DNA from: Combretum micranthum
Taxonomy: Eukaryota > Streptophyta > Magnoliopsida > Myrtales > Combretaceae
Length of the DNA stretch: 64,000 nucleotides
Assembly: GCA_024138025.1 (NCBI GenBank)
Contig: JAMXBD010000168.1
Location: 992,001 to 1,056,000, forward strand
Direction of reading: 5' to 3'
Made by a program: the position numbers and the translations under genes. Positions 1-10,795 of this stretch are shown piece by piece (within the stretch, counting starts at the first letter, position 1; the number at the start of each line of letters is the position of its first letter). Under the pieces are notes generated by a model. It did no database searches, was not told where the DNA came from, and was given only the letters and a program-made list of their open reading frames with translations.

Positions 1-608
1 GTCTTTGGAATGAATTAAAGTTTTAGGGTTTCATCATCCCATGTCTATTTTAGGATTTTCTAAAATAAATTCATTAAGAAGTTAAATAAAGTTTTTTTTT
101 AAATGTTTAATTACCAAGTGTCGTTCATTCATTGGCAGAATTTGTCATGTCAGTGACAGAGTTAGCTTGGGTATAAATAGTGTCCTTAAAGAGTTTATAT
201 AAGTATTAAATTGATCTTCTTAAAGTTTAGATAATTAATTATTCTTTTTTGTAAAATTGAGGTACCAAACAAGTCATTAACCCATACAAAATCTTAAGCT
301 TTAGTTCAGTACCTTAGGCCGTTTTGTTCGGTAACTTGGCCCAATATACAAACCAAACAACCAAATAAACAATCTTTTCAGTGCTGCAACTTATAAACAT
401 GGCAACGAAATGATGCTATGGAATAAGTTCATTGAGTATCATTATTTTCATAACTATTGTTACACAGAGTTCATGAATTTCTGCACTTTACAAACAGTGC
501 CGGACAGACAAAAAAAAAAAAAAAAAAAATCCTTGCACTGCGAAACTTAACAAAATCAGATGAAATATTCCGGATGGTAACGTAATGCATGCTTAGTTCT
601 CTCCTCCA
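1..608. other. intergenic, downstream of the CAD-like gene
   Basis: No coding region or recognisable repeat seen. It holds a run of about 20 A near 510-529. It should contain the 3' untranslated region of the minus-strand dehydrogenase gene, but I could not place a convincing polyadenylation signal. Confidence 0.4.
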
Positions 609-2323
609 TCAAAGAGTTGAAATTTTTCCAGCTATATCGATGACAAACCGGTACCTAACATCATTTTTGGCTAGGCGTTCCATAGCTTCATTAATTTGAT
701 CGGGGGAGACGACCTCGACATCACAAGTGATGTTGTGTTCTCCACATAGATCCATCATCTCCTGTGTCTCCTCCATCCCTCCCGTCATGCTGCCTTTGAC
801 CGATCTCTTTCCTGTAAAATCAATACTAGGTCTGAGTACTAGTGTGTTTTACATTAGCATGTCATATTCTTTTCATAGGTGGGTATTCATTTTACCAAAA
901 ATCAAAGGGAACGCAGGCAATTCCAGAGGCTTCTCCGGTGCACCAACAGAGACCAAGGTTCCATCTACCTTGAGCAGTTCTAGGAGTGGCCCGAGGGAGT
1001 GGGTCGCCGAGACAGTATCCAAGATTAAATCTAAAGATCTTTTGCTATCCTGTTACATATGTAGGCAATATGGTCACAAAATTGGATTGAAAGACTTTGA
1101 GGCAACAAGTCCAGATAGAATTCATTCTTTTCTAGATCAAAAATTACCTGCATTTGCTCAGAATTAGTGCTTAGAATGAAGCCATCAGCGCCTAATCGCT
1201 CTTTGGCCTCTTTTTCTTTAGATGAGGATGTACTGATAACGGTTACATGGTGACCAAATGCTTTCCCGAACTTGACAGCTATGTGTCCAAGACCTCCAAG
1301 GCCAACGATTCCCATTTTCTTCCTTGGTGACTTGATCATTTTATTGTCTTTCAAGGGACTGAAAACCGTAATTCCAGCACAGAGTAGGGGTGCCACAGAA
1401 TCCATTGGCAAGTTATCTGGTATGCGAACCACAAACCTATATTGAAACAAGCTCATCGTATCTCAAAATTACATCGTAAAACAAATAATGAGCACAAAAT
1501 CCAATATGACTTTGCATTTTACCTGTAATCAGCAACAATCATCTTGGAGAAGCCACCATAAGTGATGGTACCATCCCAGAAAATGCCATTGCTTGTCAAC
1601 TGGATTTGGTCACAGTAATTCTCCTGGCGATTCTGGCAGAATTCACATTCCATACAGGATGCTGCTAAACACCCCACTCCTACCCTATCTCCCACTTTGA
1701 AGTTCCTTACATTTCTTCCCACTCTTAGAACCACTCCTGTAATTTCATGCCTGCATATATTGCGCGAACAAACAAAAATATCATACAGTGCAAATAAAAG
1801 AACGCAAAAAATAAAAAAATAAAAAGGGAAAATTCAATCTTTACTTCTGCTCTAGCATAGATTAAGATTTTCTTTAAGAGTCTAAGAGAAGACGACGAAA
1901 AGAAGAAAAAAAAAAAAAAGGAATTACCCAGGTACAACGGGGAACATAGTGATGCCCCAGTCATTCTTGGCAAAGTGAAGGTCAGTGTGACATATCCCAC
2001 AATACAAAACCTTAATGGTCACATCATTAACCCCGTTTTCCCTGTTCACATAAGTTTGAAAATGTTACCATTACTTCAAACATATATAGATATTCTTGTA
2101 GCACACTTGGCCTAGTTTTCACTTTCACGAGGAAGAAGTTGATACATTCAATTGGTCAATTGAATTTTAGCAACAATATAAAATACATAAAACTAAGAAA
2201 CTCGCTTCCATGGCGATGTAAATTTTACCTTCTTTTGAAGATATAAGGAGTGATCTTGCCGGAATCATCCAAAGCTGCCCATCCTGAAACAGTTTGCGTG
2301 TGGTTCAGGGTTGCCTGAGCCAT
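609..2323 (-). CDS. CAD: CAD-family zinc alcohol dehydrogenase (ELI3/mannitol dehydrogenase-like), complete, six exons
   Basis: Exons on the minus strand: 2323-2229, 2041-1928, 1750-1523, 1436-1148, 1049-896 and 811-609. All introns are GT-AG, phases are consistent, and the product is 360 residues, the usual family length. It starts [10 protein letters not shown]. Visible sites: catalytic zinc ligands Cys49, His71, Glu72 and Cys165; structural zinc cysteines 102, 105, 108 and 116; the nucleotide-binding GLGGLG at 191-196; and the STSSS loop at 214-218, as in NADP(H)-using members. Such enzymes are cytosolic and reduce aldehydes such as cinnamaldehydes or monoterpene aldehydes. The residue corresponding to Trp119 of lignin CADs is Leu121, which points to the CAD-like group rather than true lignin CADs. 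The start is chosen because exon 1 opens with ATG and reads the expected N-terminus (GWAALDDSG). No break was seen. The substrate cannot be told from sequence. Confidence 0.95.
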
Positions 2324-2437
2324 TATTATTAGATTTACAATGTAACAGTACAAGAAAACTTGGATATAATGGAAGTAAAATGCTTTCTGGACTCTGAGGT
2401 GTATCTTAACTGCAAGGAAGTTGGCATGGAAAGCCCA

Positions 2438-2444
2438 ATTTATA
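2438..2444 (-). promoter_or_regulatory. TATA box of the CAD-like gene
   Basis: The minus strand reads TATAAAT here, 115 bases upstream of the ATG at 2323. It is the only good TATA-like site close upstream, and the spacing allows a leader of roughly 80 bases. The call rests on position and motif only. Confidence 0.55.
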
Positions 2445-3547
2445 GACCTGTACTAACAAGGGAATCAGAGCAATTTGAACGCTCGAATGCATTTTGGAAA
2501 ATTTTATGCTTGTAGGGCTAATATCACATTCAGATATAATTGAATCATTAAAAATAATTAATATTTTAATTATTATATTTATAAAAATTAAGTTTTAACG
2601 TATTAATGAGACCTACTTAAATCAAATTATTTATTTATCATACCTACCATTTTTTCAACTTACCACCTATTATTTTTATAACAACGAATCTTGCAAGCAC
2701 GTTTACCCAAGTCCAATCTCCACATATTGATATATTTCCTCGTAAGTACAAGGAAGTATCCCATGAGAACCAAGTGATGTTCGGTTCCAAGTGGCAACAC
2801 TTCTGACTTGGGAGACGTGACGTCGTAGACATGTGGGCTTCGTTAGTCCACAAGACTCACGCCTAGTCAATCGCAAATATATTAAACAGGAAAAAAAAAA
2901 ATAAAAATCCCTACCTACCGTACTCTCCATTACGGAATCACATAGAGTATCGATAAATGTAGGTTTTGTCCAATTTTGCTTAGAACGTTACTAGTTCCAA
3001 AATCTCTCCGCTCTACGACAAAGGTCATTCACAAAAAACTTTTTACCATTATTTTTTTTTATTTTCATAAGTAATTACTTTTACACACTGCCCGTAAAAT
3101 TTTTTTTAAGTAATTTGAATGTAAATAATAGTATATAGAAACTTTTACCAAGAAATTAAACGAAAATGCAAATATTCACTAAATAATATAATTAGTAAAA
3201 TATAATTTCTGATTAAATTTAAAATTATAATTTGCTCTATGAAAATTTGATGTCAAACTATAAAAATAAATCATTAAAGGAAAACTAGAAAATAAATATA
3301 TTAATTTACCATTGCATATTTACAATGGCTAAAATTAGGCATGGCAAGCCCTTGAATAACAAAAAATTTTCCCCACAAAAGTGTCAGAATATAATTAAAA
3401 AGGGCTATATATTTTTTTGCTACGCATCTTTCCAGATGCAAAGAGCTGGGACGGTCTTACAAGCAAATGTTTTACAGTTTGCTAAAGCTATAAGAGATAG
3501 GAAAGAAAAAGAATAAAAAGAAAAGAATTCAGAGGAACGGAAGGATT
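2445..3547. other. upstream and intergenic DNA, nothing recognised
   Basis: Very AT-rich after about 3040. Short open frames here have no similarity I recognise and no splice or start context, so I treat them as chance. The proximal part would carry the distal promoter of the minus-strand dehydrogenase gene. Confidence 0.35.
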
Positions 3548-5507
3548 AGTTCCACTTGCGATACCCGAACTTTCTCGATTCAATAGTTTTGAATTTAAAT
3601 AAATTTTTCAGCCCACAAAAATATATAAACTTTTTAAATATTTCAGTCATAGTATTTTTGGCTTGAATCTGACAATAATTTCGATAATATGCTAACATGG
3701 TAAGAAAACTATATTGATTTTTTTTTTCCACATCAGCATTTTTTTTCTTTCTTTCACTTGCCCCCTCTCTCTCCAAGTGCTATGCAAATGCTGCTTCTTT
3801 TCTTCTTCTTCTTCCTCACAGACCCAAAATCTCTCTCTCTCTCTCTGAATTCACAAACCTAGATCACAACATTAATGATTATTGATCTTTTAAAAATTAT
3901 AATCTTGGTATCGTATAAATCCATTATCTCTTGTTCATCTTCTCTCCCAAAACCCCAAAATTCTTAAGTGTCTTGCTTCTTGGTGGTTGGATATGTTGCC
4001 AATGTGGGTGTCGGAGAAGATTGTAAAACTATGATCTTTCTAAGGTAACCTCAAATGGGTATGGATCATGTATGGAGGGAAAAAAATATTTCTTGCAATG
4101 AGGTTTTCTCTTTTTAGTTGGGTTCATTTCCATTTTTCCTTTTTTTTTTTTTCTTTTAGAGTGGAGGAAATGTTCGAAAACTTGAATCTTCACTATAACT
4201 ACTAGATACAACCAATAAATGGAGAAAACGATTATGGCATTTGAGTTACCCCTAAAGCTGGAAGCTTTATAATGAAAGATGATGTTCAAGGGTTACAAAT
4301 TCATCATAAAGAGAATCGGGTCACTATCCAACCTATGCCTATTCTTTCATCATCACTGTTGGTGATCAACTCGAGGTGGGTTTGTATATCAGTTGTTGAG
4401 AATACTAAAATTAACAGCTTTACAAAATTGGTTAATACAACGATCATATTTTAATTTATTCCATTTTTTAGATGATCTATCCATACAGATTAAAAGCACT
4501 TGCATCGATAATTCCAACAATAATACACTAATTTATTTCATTATTCTTTTCAATAAACATCTTAGTATATTAATTGATTAATAACATTGTTGATTTGTAG
4601 TTGTTGCGGTGTTTCAATGGTGATGGGGCGATGGGTGTGGTCAGCTAAGGTGATGAATTTCATCAATAAATGTAAGGTGTTTGGTCATGGTGGTGTGGTT
4701 AAAGTGATGAATTTTATCAGAGGTGGAGTTGGTGTTTGGTGAAGTCGATGTTGAATATGCTTCTTGTCAATGGTCATTTCAACATTGGAGCGGTAGATGG
4801 ACGGTGGCAATTGGGTTGGGAGTAGTGGAGCATGGGTTTTAGGAGATCTCAGTTGTCGGTTGTGGTGGCTAGTAGTGGCCAATGGTAGCTTGGAGCGGGT
4901 GTCGTTAGAGAGGGAGAATTCGGATTGTCTTTTTTTTTTTTTTTTTACCTTTTTTGGGATGAAGAAAAATAAGTAGACGAAGACGAAGAAAAAGAAGAAG
5001 AGAGAGAAAAGTAAAAAGAAAAGACAAAAATTCCAACTAATAAGCAGAAAGTATTTTTTTAATATGAATTTTTTATCACATCAACATATGAAGATTGGGT
5101 TGCGAGTGGTGGAGCATAGGTTTTAGGAGATCTCAGTTGTTGGCCGTGGTGGCTAGTAGTGGCCAAGGGTGGCTTGAAGCGGGTGTTGTTGGAGAGAGAA
5201 AATTCTGATTATCTTTTTTTTTTCCTTTTTTGGGAAGAAGAAGAAGAAGTAGACGAAGAAGAAGAAAAAGAAGAAGAGAGAGAAAAGTAAAAAGAAAATA
5301 AGAAAAAAAAATCCAACTAATAAGCAAAAAGTTTTTTTAATATGAATTTTTTTTCACGTCAGCATATGGCCGGATTTTTTACCGTATTCCAACCAAAAGT
5401 ATCATGAGCACAAGATTTAAAAAGTTAAGGCATTTTTGGGGAAAATTTTTTTTTAGGTTCAAAATTATTAAATTGAAAAAGTTTAGATATTGTCAGAGTA
5501 ATTAACT
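3548..5507. mobile_element. non-autonomous DNA transposon with long terminal inverted repeats (MULE-like)
   Basis: The left end (about 3548-3705) and the reverse complement of the right end (about 5345-5507) align over some 150 bases. They share AACTTT(C/T)TC(G/A)AT-type starts, a TTTTGAA block, an AACTTTTTAAAT block, ATA(C/G)TTTTGG and ATATGCT(A/G)AC. Long inverted repeats around a non-transposase interior fit a Mutator-like non-autonomous element. The interior has a CT-rich leader-like stretch (3790-3850) and a GC-richer stretch (4590-4920) unlike its surroundings, which may be captured host DNA. No transposase is present and no clear 9-bp target duplication was found. Superfamily assignment is inference. 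Confidence 0.55.
4812..5365. repeat. tandem duplication, period about 284 bp
   Basis: The block holding GGTTTTAGGAGATCTCAGTTGT, GGCTAGTAGTGGCC, an oligo-T run, a GAAGAAAAAGAAGAAGAGAG stretch and CCAACTAATAAGCA occurs twice head to tail (AGGAGATC at 4841 and 5125). It lies inside the MULE-like element next to its right inverted repeat. Confidence 0.8.
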
Positions 5508-6282
5508 TGAATGAAAGATAAAGAAAATTTTTATATATATAAGAAAATATCAAAAGGAAAGATTTAAATGGTAAGTTTATCATATAAAGTTAAATTTGAG
5601 AAGATATAGACAATATGATTTCCTTAAGTCTTAAAGGAAAGCTTTTTTTTTTTTCAAATATACTCCATTGATATTTTATACTTTTTGTTTTTATTCAAAT
5701 GAAAAGATACCTTTGTCATATTAAATTCCATCTCTTCCAATTCTTTCTTCTTTTCTTGAATAATATTGCCGATTTTGATGTATATAATAGATTTAATCAA
5801 AATTTTATCACATTTAATATATCAAAGATATATATGGATTTTTTTAATTATGACATAAGTACTAAAATTCCTATTACATTAACACTTACAACCATCTTAA
5901 TACTAGGATGATGAATTAGATGGGATCATAGAAGGAATGGAATGTTGACAAAACCAATTTAGTGAAATACTTAATTGAGTGGACTAAAATCGCAATGAAA
6001 CAATTTGAACTCATGATCTTATGTTGGTCTTATATTCTTATTAGTAGTCTCCAAGACTTAACTTGATAGGTCCTATAGCATTGTGGCTGGAGTAAAACTA
6101 CACATATAGCAAATGTAAGCTAAGAGATATTAAGGGTGGCATCGACACTATCACTGTAATGCTCAATCAATGGAAGATTTTGAAGAATATGAATATATTA
6201 ACACTATAATCTCTTATGTGTTTTTGGCACGAAGTTTTAAAAATTTATAAAAAATGCTATTATATTTTATTCAACTTCTGTC
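5508..6282. other. AT-rich intergenic DNA, nothing recognised
   Basis: No domain, terminal repeat or intact frame recognised. The frame at 5699-5911 is low-complexity and Phe/Ile-rich, and is treated as chance. Confidence 0.3.
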
Positions 6283-6365
6283 ATAACCAACAATTTAGAC
6301 AAGCACACTTACCGAAGTAGTATAGAAAATATCAGGTTGTATTCCTAGGGAATCATCTGCATCTA
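6283..6365 (-). mobile_element. LTR 3'-end remnant, Athila/TR-GAG type, minus orientation
   Basis: The stretch with ACACTTACCGAAGTAGTATAG, then TTGTATTCCTAGGGAAT, has the layout of the complement of LTR 3' ends in Athila-like elements. The intact comparison in this window is the right LTR end near 32720-32810, which in reverse complement reads CTAGTGTACCAGATGCTGTA. The rest of the LTR probably continues to the right for some hundreds of bases, but I cannot fix its other end. Confidence 0.45.
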
Positions 6366-7674
6366 CCATACACATTTAACAAATATTCATAAACTAAGCT
6401 AAAGTTGATCCTACCTATTTACATGTTCTCAAGGAAAATATTCAAGAGATGAGTTCTTTATCAAGTATACTTATACTATCAAATTCACTAGTGTATATTA
6501 ATATCTCTCTCAAGTATCAAGAACATCTAAACCTAGGTTAGACTACTAGAATCTCTTCTCAAGTTATTAGTAACCTAGATTTGTATTAATTTCAAGAATC
6601 CTTTAATTAAAAACCATTCTCAATGAATCTCCAATTAAGTGACAAAGAGTTTCATCACTCCTATCTCTAGGTAGTTATGAGAACTTCATTAATAGCCTAG
6701 ATCTATTTAAAAGAATGACTTCTCAATCTATTCAGTTGAAATCAAATACGAATTTACATTATGCATACACATAAACCCACAAATTTAAGCTCAAGCTACT
6801 AATTACAAATACCCAACAGTTTTCAATGATGTGTATTTAAAATCACATGAATCAAGTCTTGGATTCACAAAACCTTAAGTTAAAACAATTATTTCTCCAT
6901 GGTTTTAACATTCAACATGCAATCAAGACAAATAATGTAAAATGAAGACAAATATCACCTATAAAAGCATGAATTCTTGCAAAACAAACTTCCAATTAGC
7001 TTGTATTCACCATAAGAACTTCGAATCCTTAGTGAAAGCGGAGTTTCTCTCACTAGAAACTCTCTCTCTAATATTTGCACACCTATTCTATGTTAGTAAA
7101 TTCTTACAATATGGTACAATGTTGTTACAATGTCTATTCATGCTTATTTATATGTGTAAGATATGGAAATTATGAAGATGTTATATGCTGATGTGATAAA
7201 TTCTTTATAACAAATTTTGTCAAATTTGCATGTGCGCAAGACAGGAGTCGAGTTGTGACTTAAATCGTACCCTCTATTGATAGGTGAGGTTGGCTTTGTG
7301 TCTGAGTTCTTTATTGGTGGTTTTGCTTAGTGTCTTCTGCGATTCTCAATCACGAGCGTGCCCCTTGCTACTTGCTTTGCCATTGATTACAATTACAGGT
7401 TGTCACGATTTGATCTTTGAGTATCTATCTTTGTTTTTTTTTTTTTTTTTTTTTTTTGCTTCAATTCTTAATCAAATGACTTTGTTCTTCCTTTAGTGCT
7501 CAATGAAGCTAGAAAACAACAATCAAACAATAATAGCACAATTGCACAGGAATTTTGTAAATTGATCAATCAAATTAAGCACAAATTCTTATGAATTGAA
7601 TAGAATTAAAATCACTTATCATTCGAACCAAGAATTTAATTTATATATGTAGGTGGATGATGAGGTAATCCCAA
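6366..7674. other. probable decayed LTR body, unassigned
   Basis: Follows the LTR-end motif at 6283-6365. There is no coding content beyond short, low-complexity frames, and it includes an oligo-T run near 7434-7457. It may be the body of the same old LTR; I see nothing that proves it. Confidence 0.25.
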
Positions 7675-7935
7675 ATTTTAGACACTATAGGGGTGTTTAT
7701 TAGAGGAGATGGACAATGTCATATGAAACACATTTGTTGATTCTCCATAGTCTACAAAGGTAGTATATAGCACATCCTATGGGAAATAATGTAGTGGATG
7801 ATGTCCTCTTTTATAACCCCACCTATTGTAATAGCTTATTTTGTCTTCTAATGAGAAGGCCTCAATGGGCTAGTTTTAAGCTTAAAGTTCTAGTTGAGAA
7901 AATAATATAAATATAATATAACTCCTAGGTATGAC
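7675..7935 (+). repeat. dispersed repeat copy A (pairs with 9790-9965)
   Basis: Contains GTCCTCTTTTATAACCCCACC, then GCTTATTTTGTCTTCTAATG and CAATGGGCTAGT. The same order with many substitutions is seen at 9790-9965 (TATCCTCTTGTATAGTTCCAC, GACTTATTTTGTTTTTTAGTG, CAATGGGCTAGT). The two are direct repeats about 2 kb apart, so they could be decayed LTRs of one element, but no coding domain is recognisable between them. Confidence 0.5.
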
Positions 7936-9789
7936 CATATCATGCGATGAATTGCAACATTTAAAGCATATCTCTCATGAAAGGCAACCAACGACTAAAA
8001 GATTAATTATATAAGATCTCTAACAACCATATTCGACACACAAGGAAGGATTTCAAATTTAAAGTTTAAACAACCAAAGAGTTTGTATGGTGTTGTAGCT
8101 GGCAATCACGTGTGATAAGCATCTCGATCAATCTATGAAAAGTTCTAAACTGATGATACATGTAAAATATTGTAGAGAAAGTAACATGAGATGAGAAACA
8201 GGCAAACCCAATTTCTCAAGTGTGTAGGTGCGATAAAAGATCAAATCAGATAGATTCAAATCGTTCTTGACTCATTCTTCGTGAATTAGGTGCTTTGATA
8301 TTTTTCTAGAGCTATTTCAATAGAGTTTCCACATTACTCTCAATCTTAACACTATGCAGAATCACCCCCAAATGAGAAGATAAGCCTTTTTTTATAAATA
8401 TTGGAGACTGATGTTAGTTGTTAGATGACTTATAGATGGATGGTTGAGATGAAGTATTACCTGCAACTGTCGGATCTCTTCCATGGATCTAACAACCAAA
8501 ATCCATCCCTTCTTTTATATATATAGGCATGGGCTTGGATATGAACCATGAATAAAATGAGGGCTTTTATAATATAAAAGAAGCCCATTTTCCCATTAAA
8601 AATATTCCATCTTCAATATAAAATAGAAATAGGATTATTTTATTCTATATAAATCCTATTTTAGCAAAAAAAAAAAAAAAAGCCTAAATTAGCCTAGAAA
8701 TATATTCTTAGAGTCTATTTTTCATGCATGAGAAAAATAAATTAGGTTGAGTGCAGAATGAATCGATCCAACAATCCCTATTTGAAGCCTATCACGACAA
8801 ATATTCCTACAATGTCTCTTATTGGACTCGATTTTCTAGACCATGCTTTTGTTACAAACCTAGAAGACAGGCCGATAGCATTAAATTGGGCTTGGAGCCT
8901 AATTACCAAAATGACTCTCTATGGAATTAATCATAAATAATCCACTATGGCTAGATTTGATTTCTATCCCTTTATATGGAAAATAAATGTTAGAATAAAG
9001 CTCTATAAATTAAAGCTTGACTTCAAATTTTGATACATTGAAAAATATACACGAGAACAAAAAAAGAAACATGAGGAAACTCTAGAGAAATATTCTTAAG
9101 AGCAGAAGTGATCAATCCATTGTGATAAGGTTATTTTAGAAGCAAGTTTAGAAGTTGCTGAACAAAGCACTTCTAGAGGCTATTACAAGTTGTCTTATAC
9201 TCATAGTTTGATCATATTTACTTTGTAAATCCTTATTGTTTGCTTTGTAACATTTTATTGAAAATGTTATGAGTTGTGAGGGTAACAAAAGGTATCATAG
9301 AGTTGTGATAGCTTAAGTGGAAGCTCGGAAGATGGTGCAAGTAGTCTAGTTTGTGTTAGGTGCAAGACTTTTTTTTTTTTTTTTTAACTTGGATTTGATT
9401 TTAGATATAATGGAACAGCTGGTAAAGACAATGAAAACCTTTGTGTGGAACTAGAAGTGTGAACTAACACACAAAATGAAATCACTAAAAATGCCTTAGC
9501 AGACTCTTCTCTCTATCTCTCTTTTACTTGATCACATGATATTTTATTTGCTTGATTATATAAGTTGTAAAGATTGAGTAGATAAAATAATCTACTGCAT
9601 AATAGAAAAAGTAGAACCTGATTTAATCTCTTAGTCAAATCAAGATAATAAAGAAGTTAAACTAAGGCCAGATAATAAGGAATCAAGAGGGAACTAAAAT
9701 CAAAATCTATATCAAAACGTGTTTTAAAATCTGGTCTAGAGTTATACTTATACTTTGTAAAAATTCATCAAAGTAACAAATTCACCCTT
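7936..9789. other. non-coding stretch between two diverged direct repeats
   Basis: No recognisable gag, pol or host gene. The frame at 8758-8940 has no similarity I know. It holds poly-A at 8667-8683 and poly-T at 9369-9385. It could be the eroded interior of an LTR element. Confidence 0.3.
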
Positions 9790-9965
9790 CTCTTGATTAC
9801 TTATTCTTTAGGACCAACACATATCCTGTAGAGAGTAGTATAGTGGAGGTATCCTCTTGTATAGTTCCACTTATAATGATGACTTATTTTGTTTTTTAGT
9901 GTGAGGGCTACAATGGGCTAGTATTGGACTTAGACGCCTAATCATGAACACACAATCAACATCCT
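9790..9965 (+). repeat. dispersed repeat copy B (pairs with 7675-7935)
   Basis: Direct-orientation diverged partner of the copy at 7675-7935. The shared landmarks are the CCTCTT(T/G)TATA block, the CTTATTTTGT block and CAATGGGCTAGT. Confidence 0.5.
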
Positions 9966-10039
9966 TTTATTCTAATACTAAATTGAGTTATTGGTTTGAA
10001 ATTTTAAACTATACATAATTTAAGGTAAATTAAATCAAA

Positions 10040-10795
10040 TTATATCAACGTTTCAGGGTAAGTTCATTTCGGATATTAATGTTTTGAGTGGTTAAAAAGA
10101 AAAATCAATATTCTATTAAGTGAGTCCAACAAGGTATCCATAATTTACTATTGTGGAAAATTAAGAAAAGTTAATTGAAAACTAATTCAAATGTTAATAC
10201 CTTAAATTAACTTTGCAAAATGTTGGCACCTTATTTGATTCATTATGTGAAAATGATTACTCCTTTCAATTACTAGAAATGTTGTTACCTTCTGTTGTAA
10301 TTCACCCATATGATTTATTCAATAAGCAAAATGTTGTTCTATTATGTATCTTCTAATTTGGTAAATTACACCTTAAAGTATCTATATCTAAGAGTAAGTT
10401 CATTTGAAGTATCAACATTTTGAGTAGTTAAAAGGAGGAATCAACATTTTGCAACGTGAATCAAATGAGGTATCAATATTTTGTAAAATTTATTTAAAGT
10501 GTTAACGTTTGAATTACTTGTCAAATAAGTTTCCTTAATTTTCAATAATAGTCAATTATTAATATCTTATTTGACTCACTTTGCAAAATATTGATTTCTC
10601 TTTTTAACTACTTGAAACGTTGATACCTTAAATGAATTTATCCCTTAAACATTGAAAACTCTTTTTAACCACTAGAAATGTTAATACCTTAAATGAATTT
10701 ATCCCCTAAACATTGAAATCTCTTTTTAATCATTCAAAATATTGATACCTTAAATGAACTTAACCCAAAACTTTGATGCTTTCATGTGTCATTCA
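10040..10795. repeat. hairpin-forming, internally repetitive MITE-like sequence
   Basis: A module meaning 'GTATCAACATTTTGAGTAGTTAAAA ... GAATCAAATGAGGTATCAATATTTTG' (10395-10485) reappears in reverse complement at about 10550-10650 (TTTTTAACTACTTGAAACGTTGATACC). Its outer half is then repeated directly three times (10600-10790) as TTGATACCTTAAATGAA units. It can fold into large hairpins. There is no coding capacity. Confidence 0.6.

Noticed and set aside
727..1167. 146-codon plus-strand open frame over the dehydrogenase gene
   Set aside because: It is the antisense shadow of exons 5 and 6 and their intron. The minus strand gives a complete, conserved CAD-family protein.
1725..2000. Minus-strand frame reading [15 protein letters not shown]...
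   Set aside because: It reads exon 2 of the dehydrogenase in the wrong frame and then its intron.
5133..5327. Leu/Phe-rich minus-strand frame resembling a membrane peptide
   Set aside because: It is the complement of GAA/AAG-rich tandem repeat DNA; low-complexity artefact.
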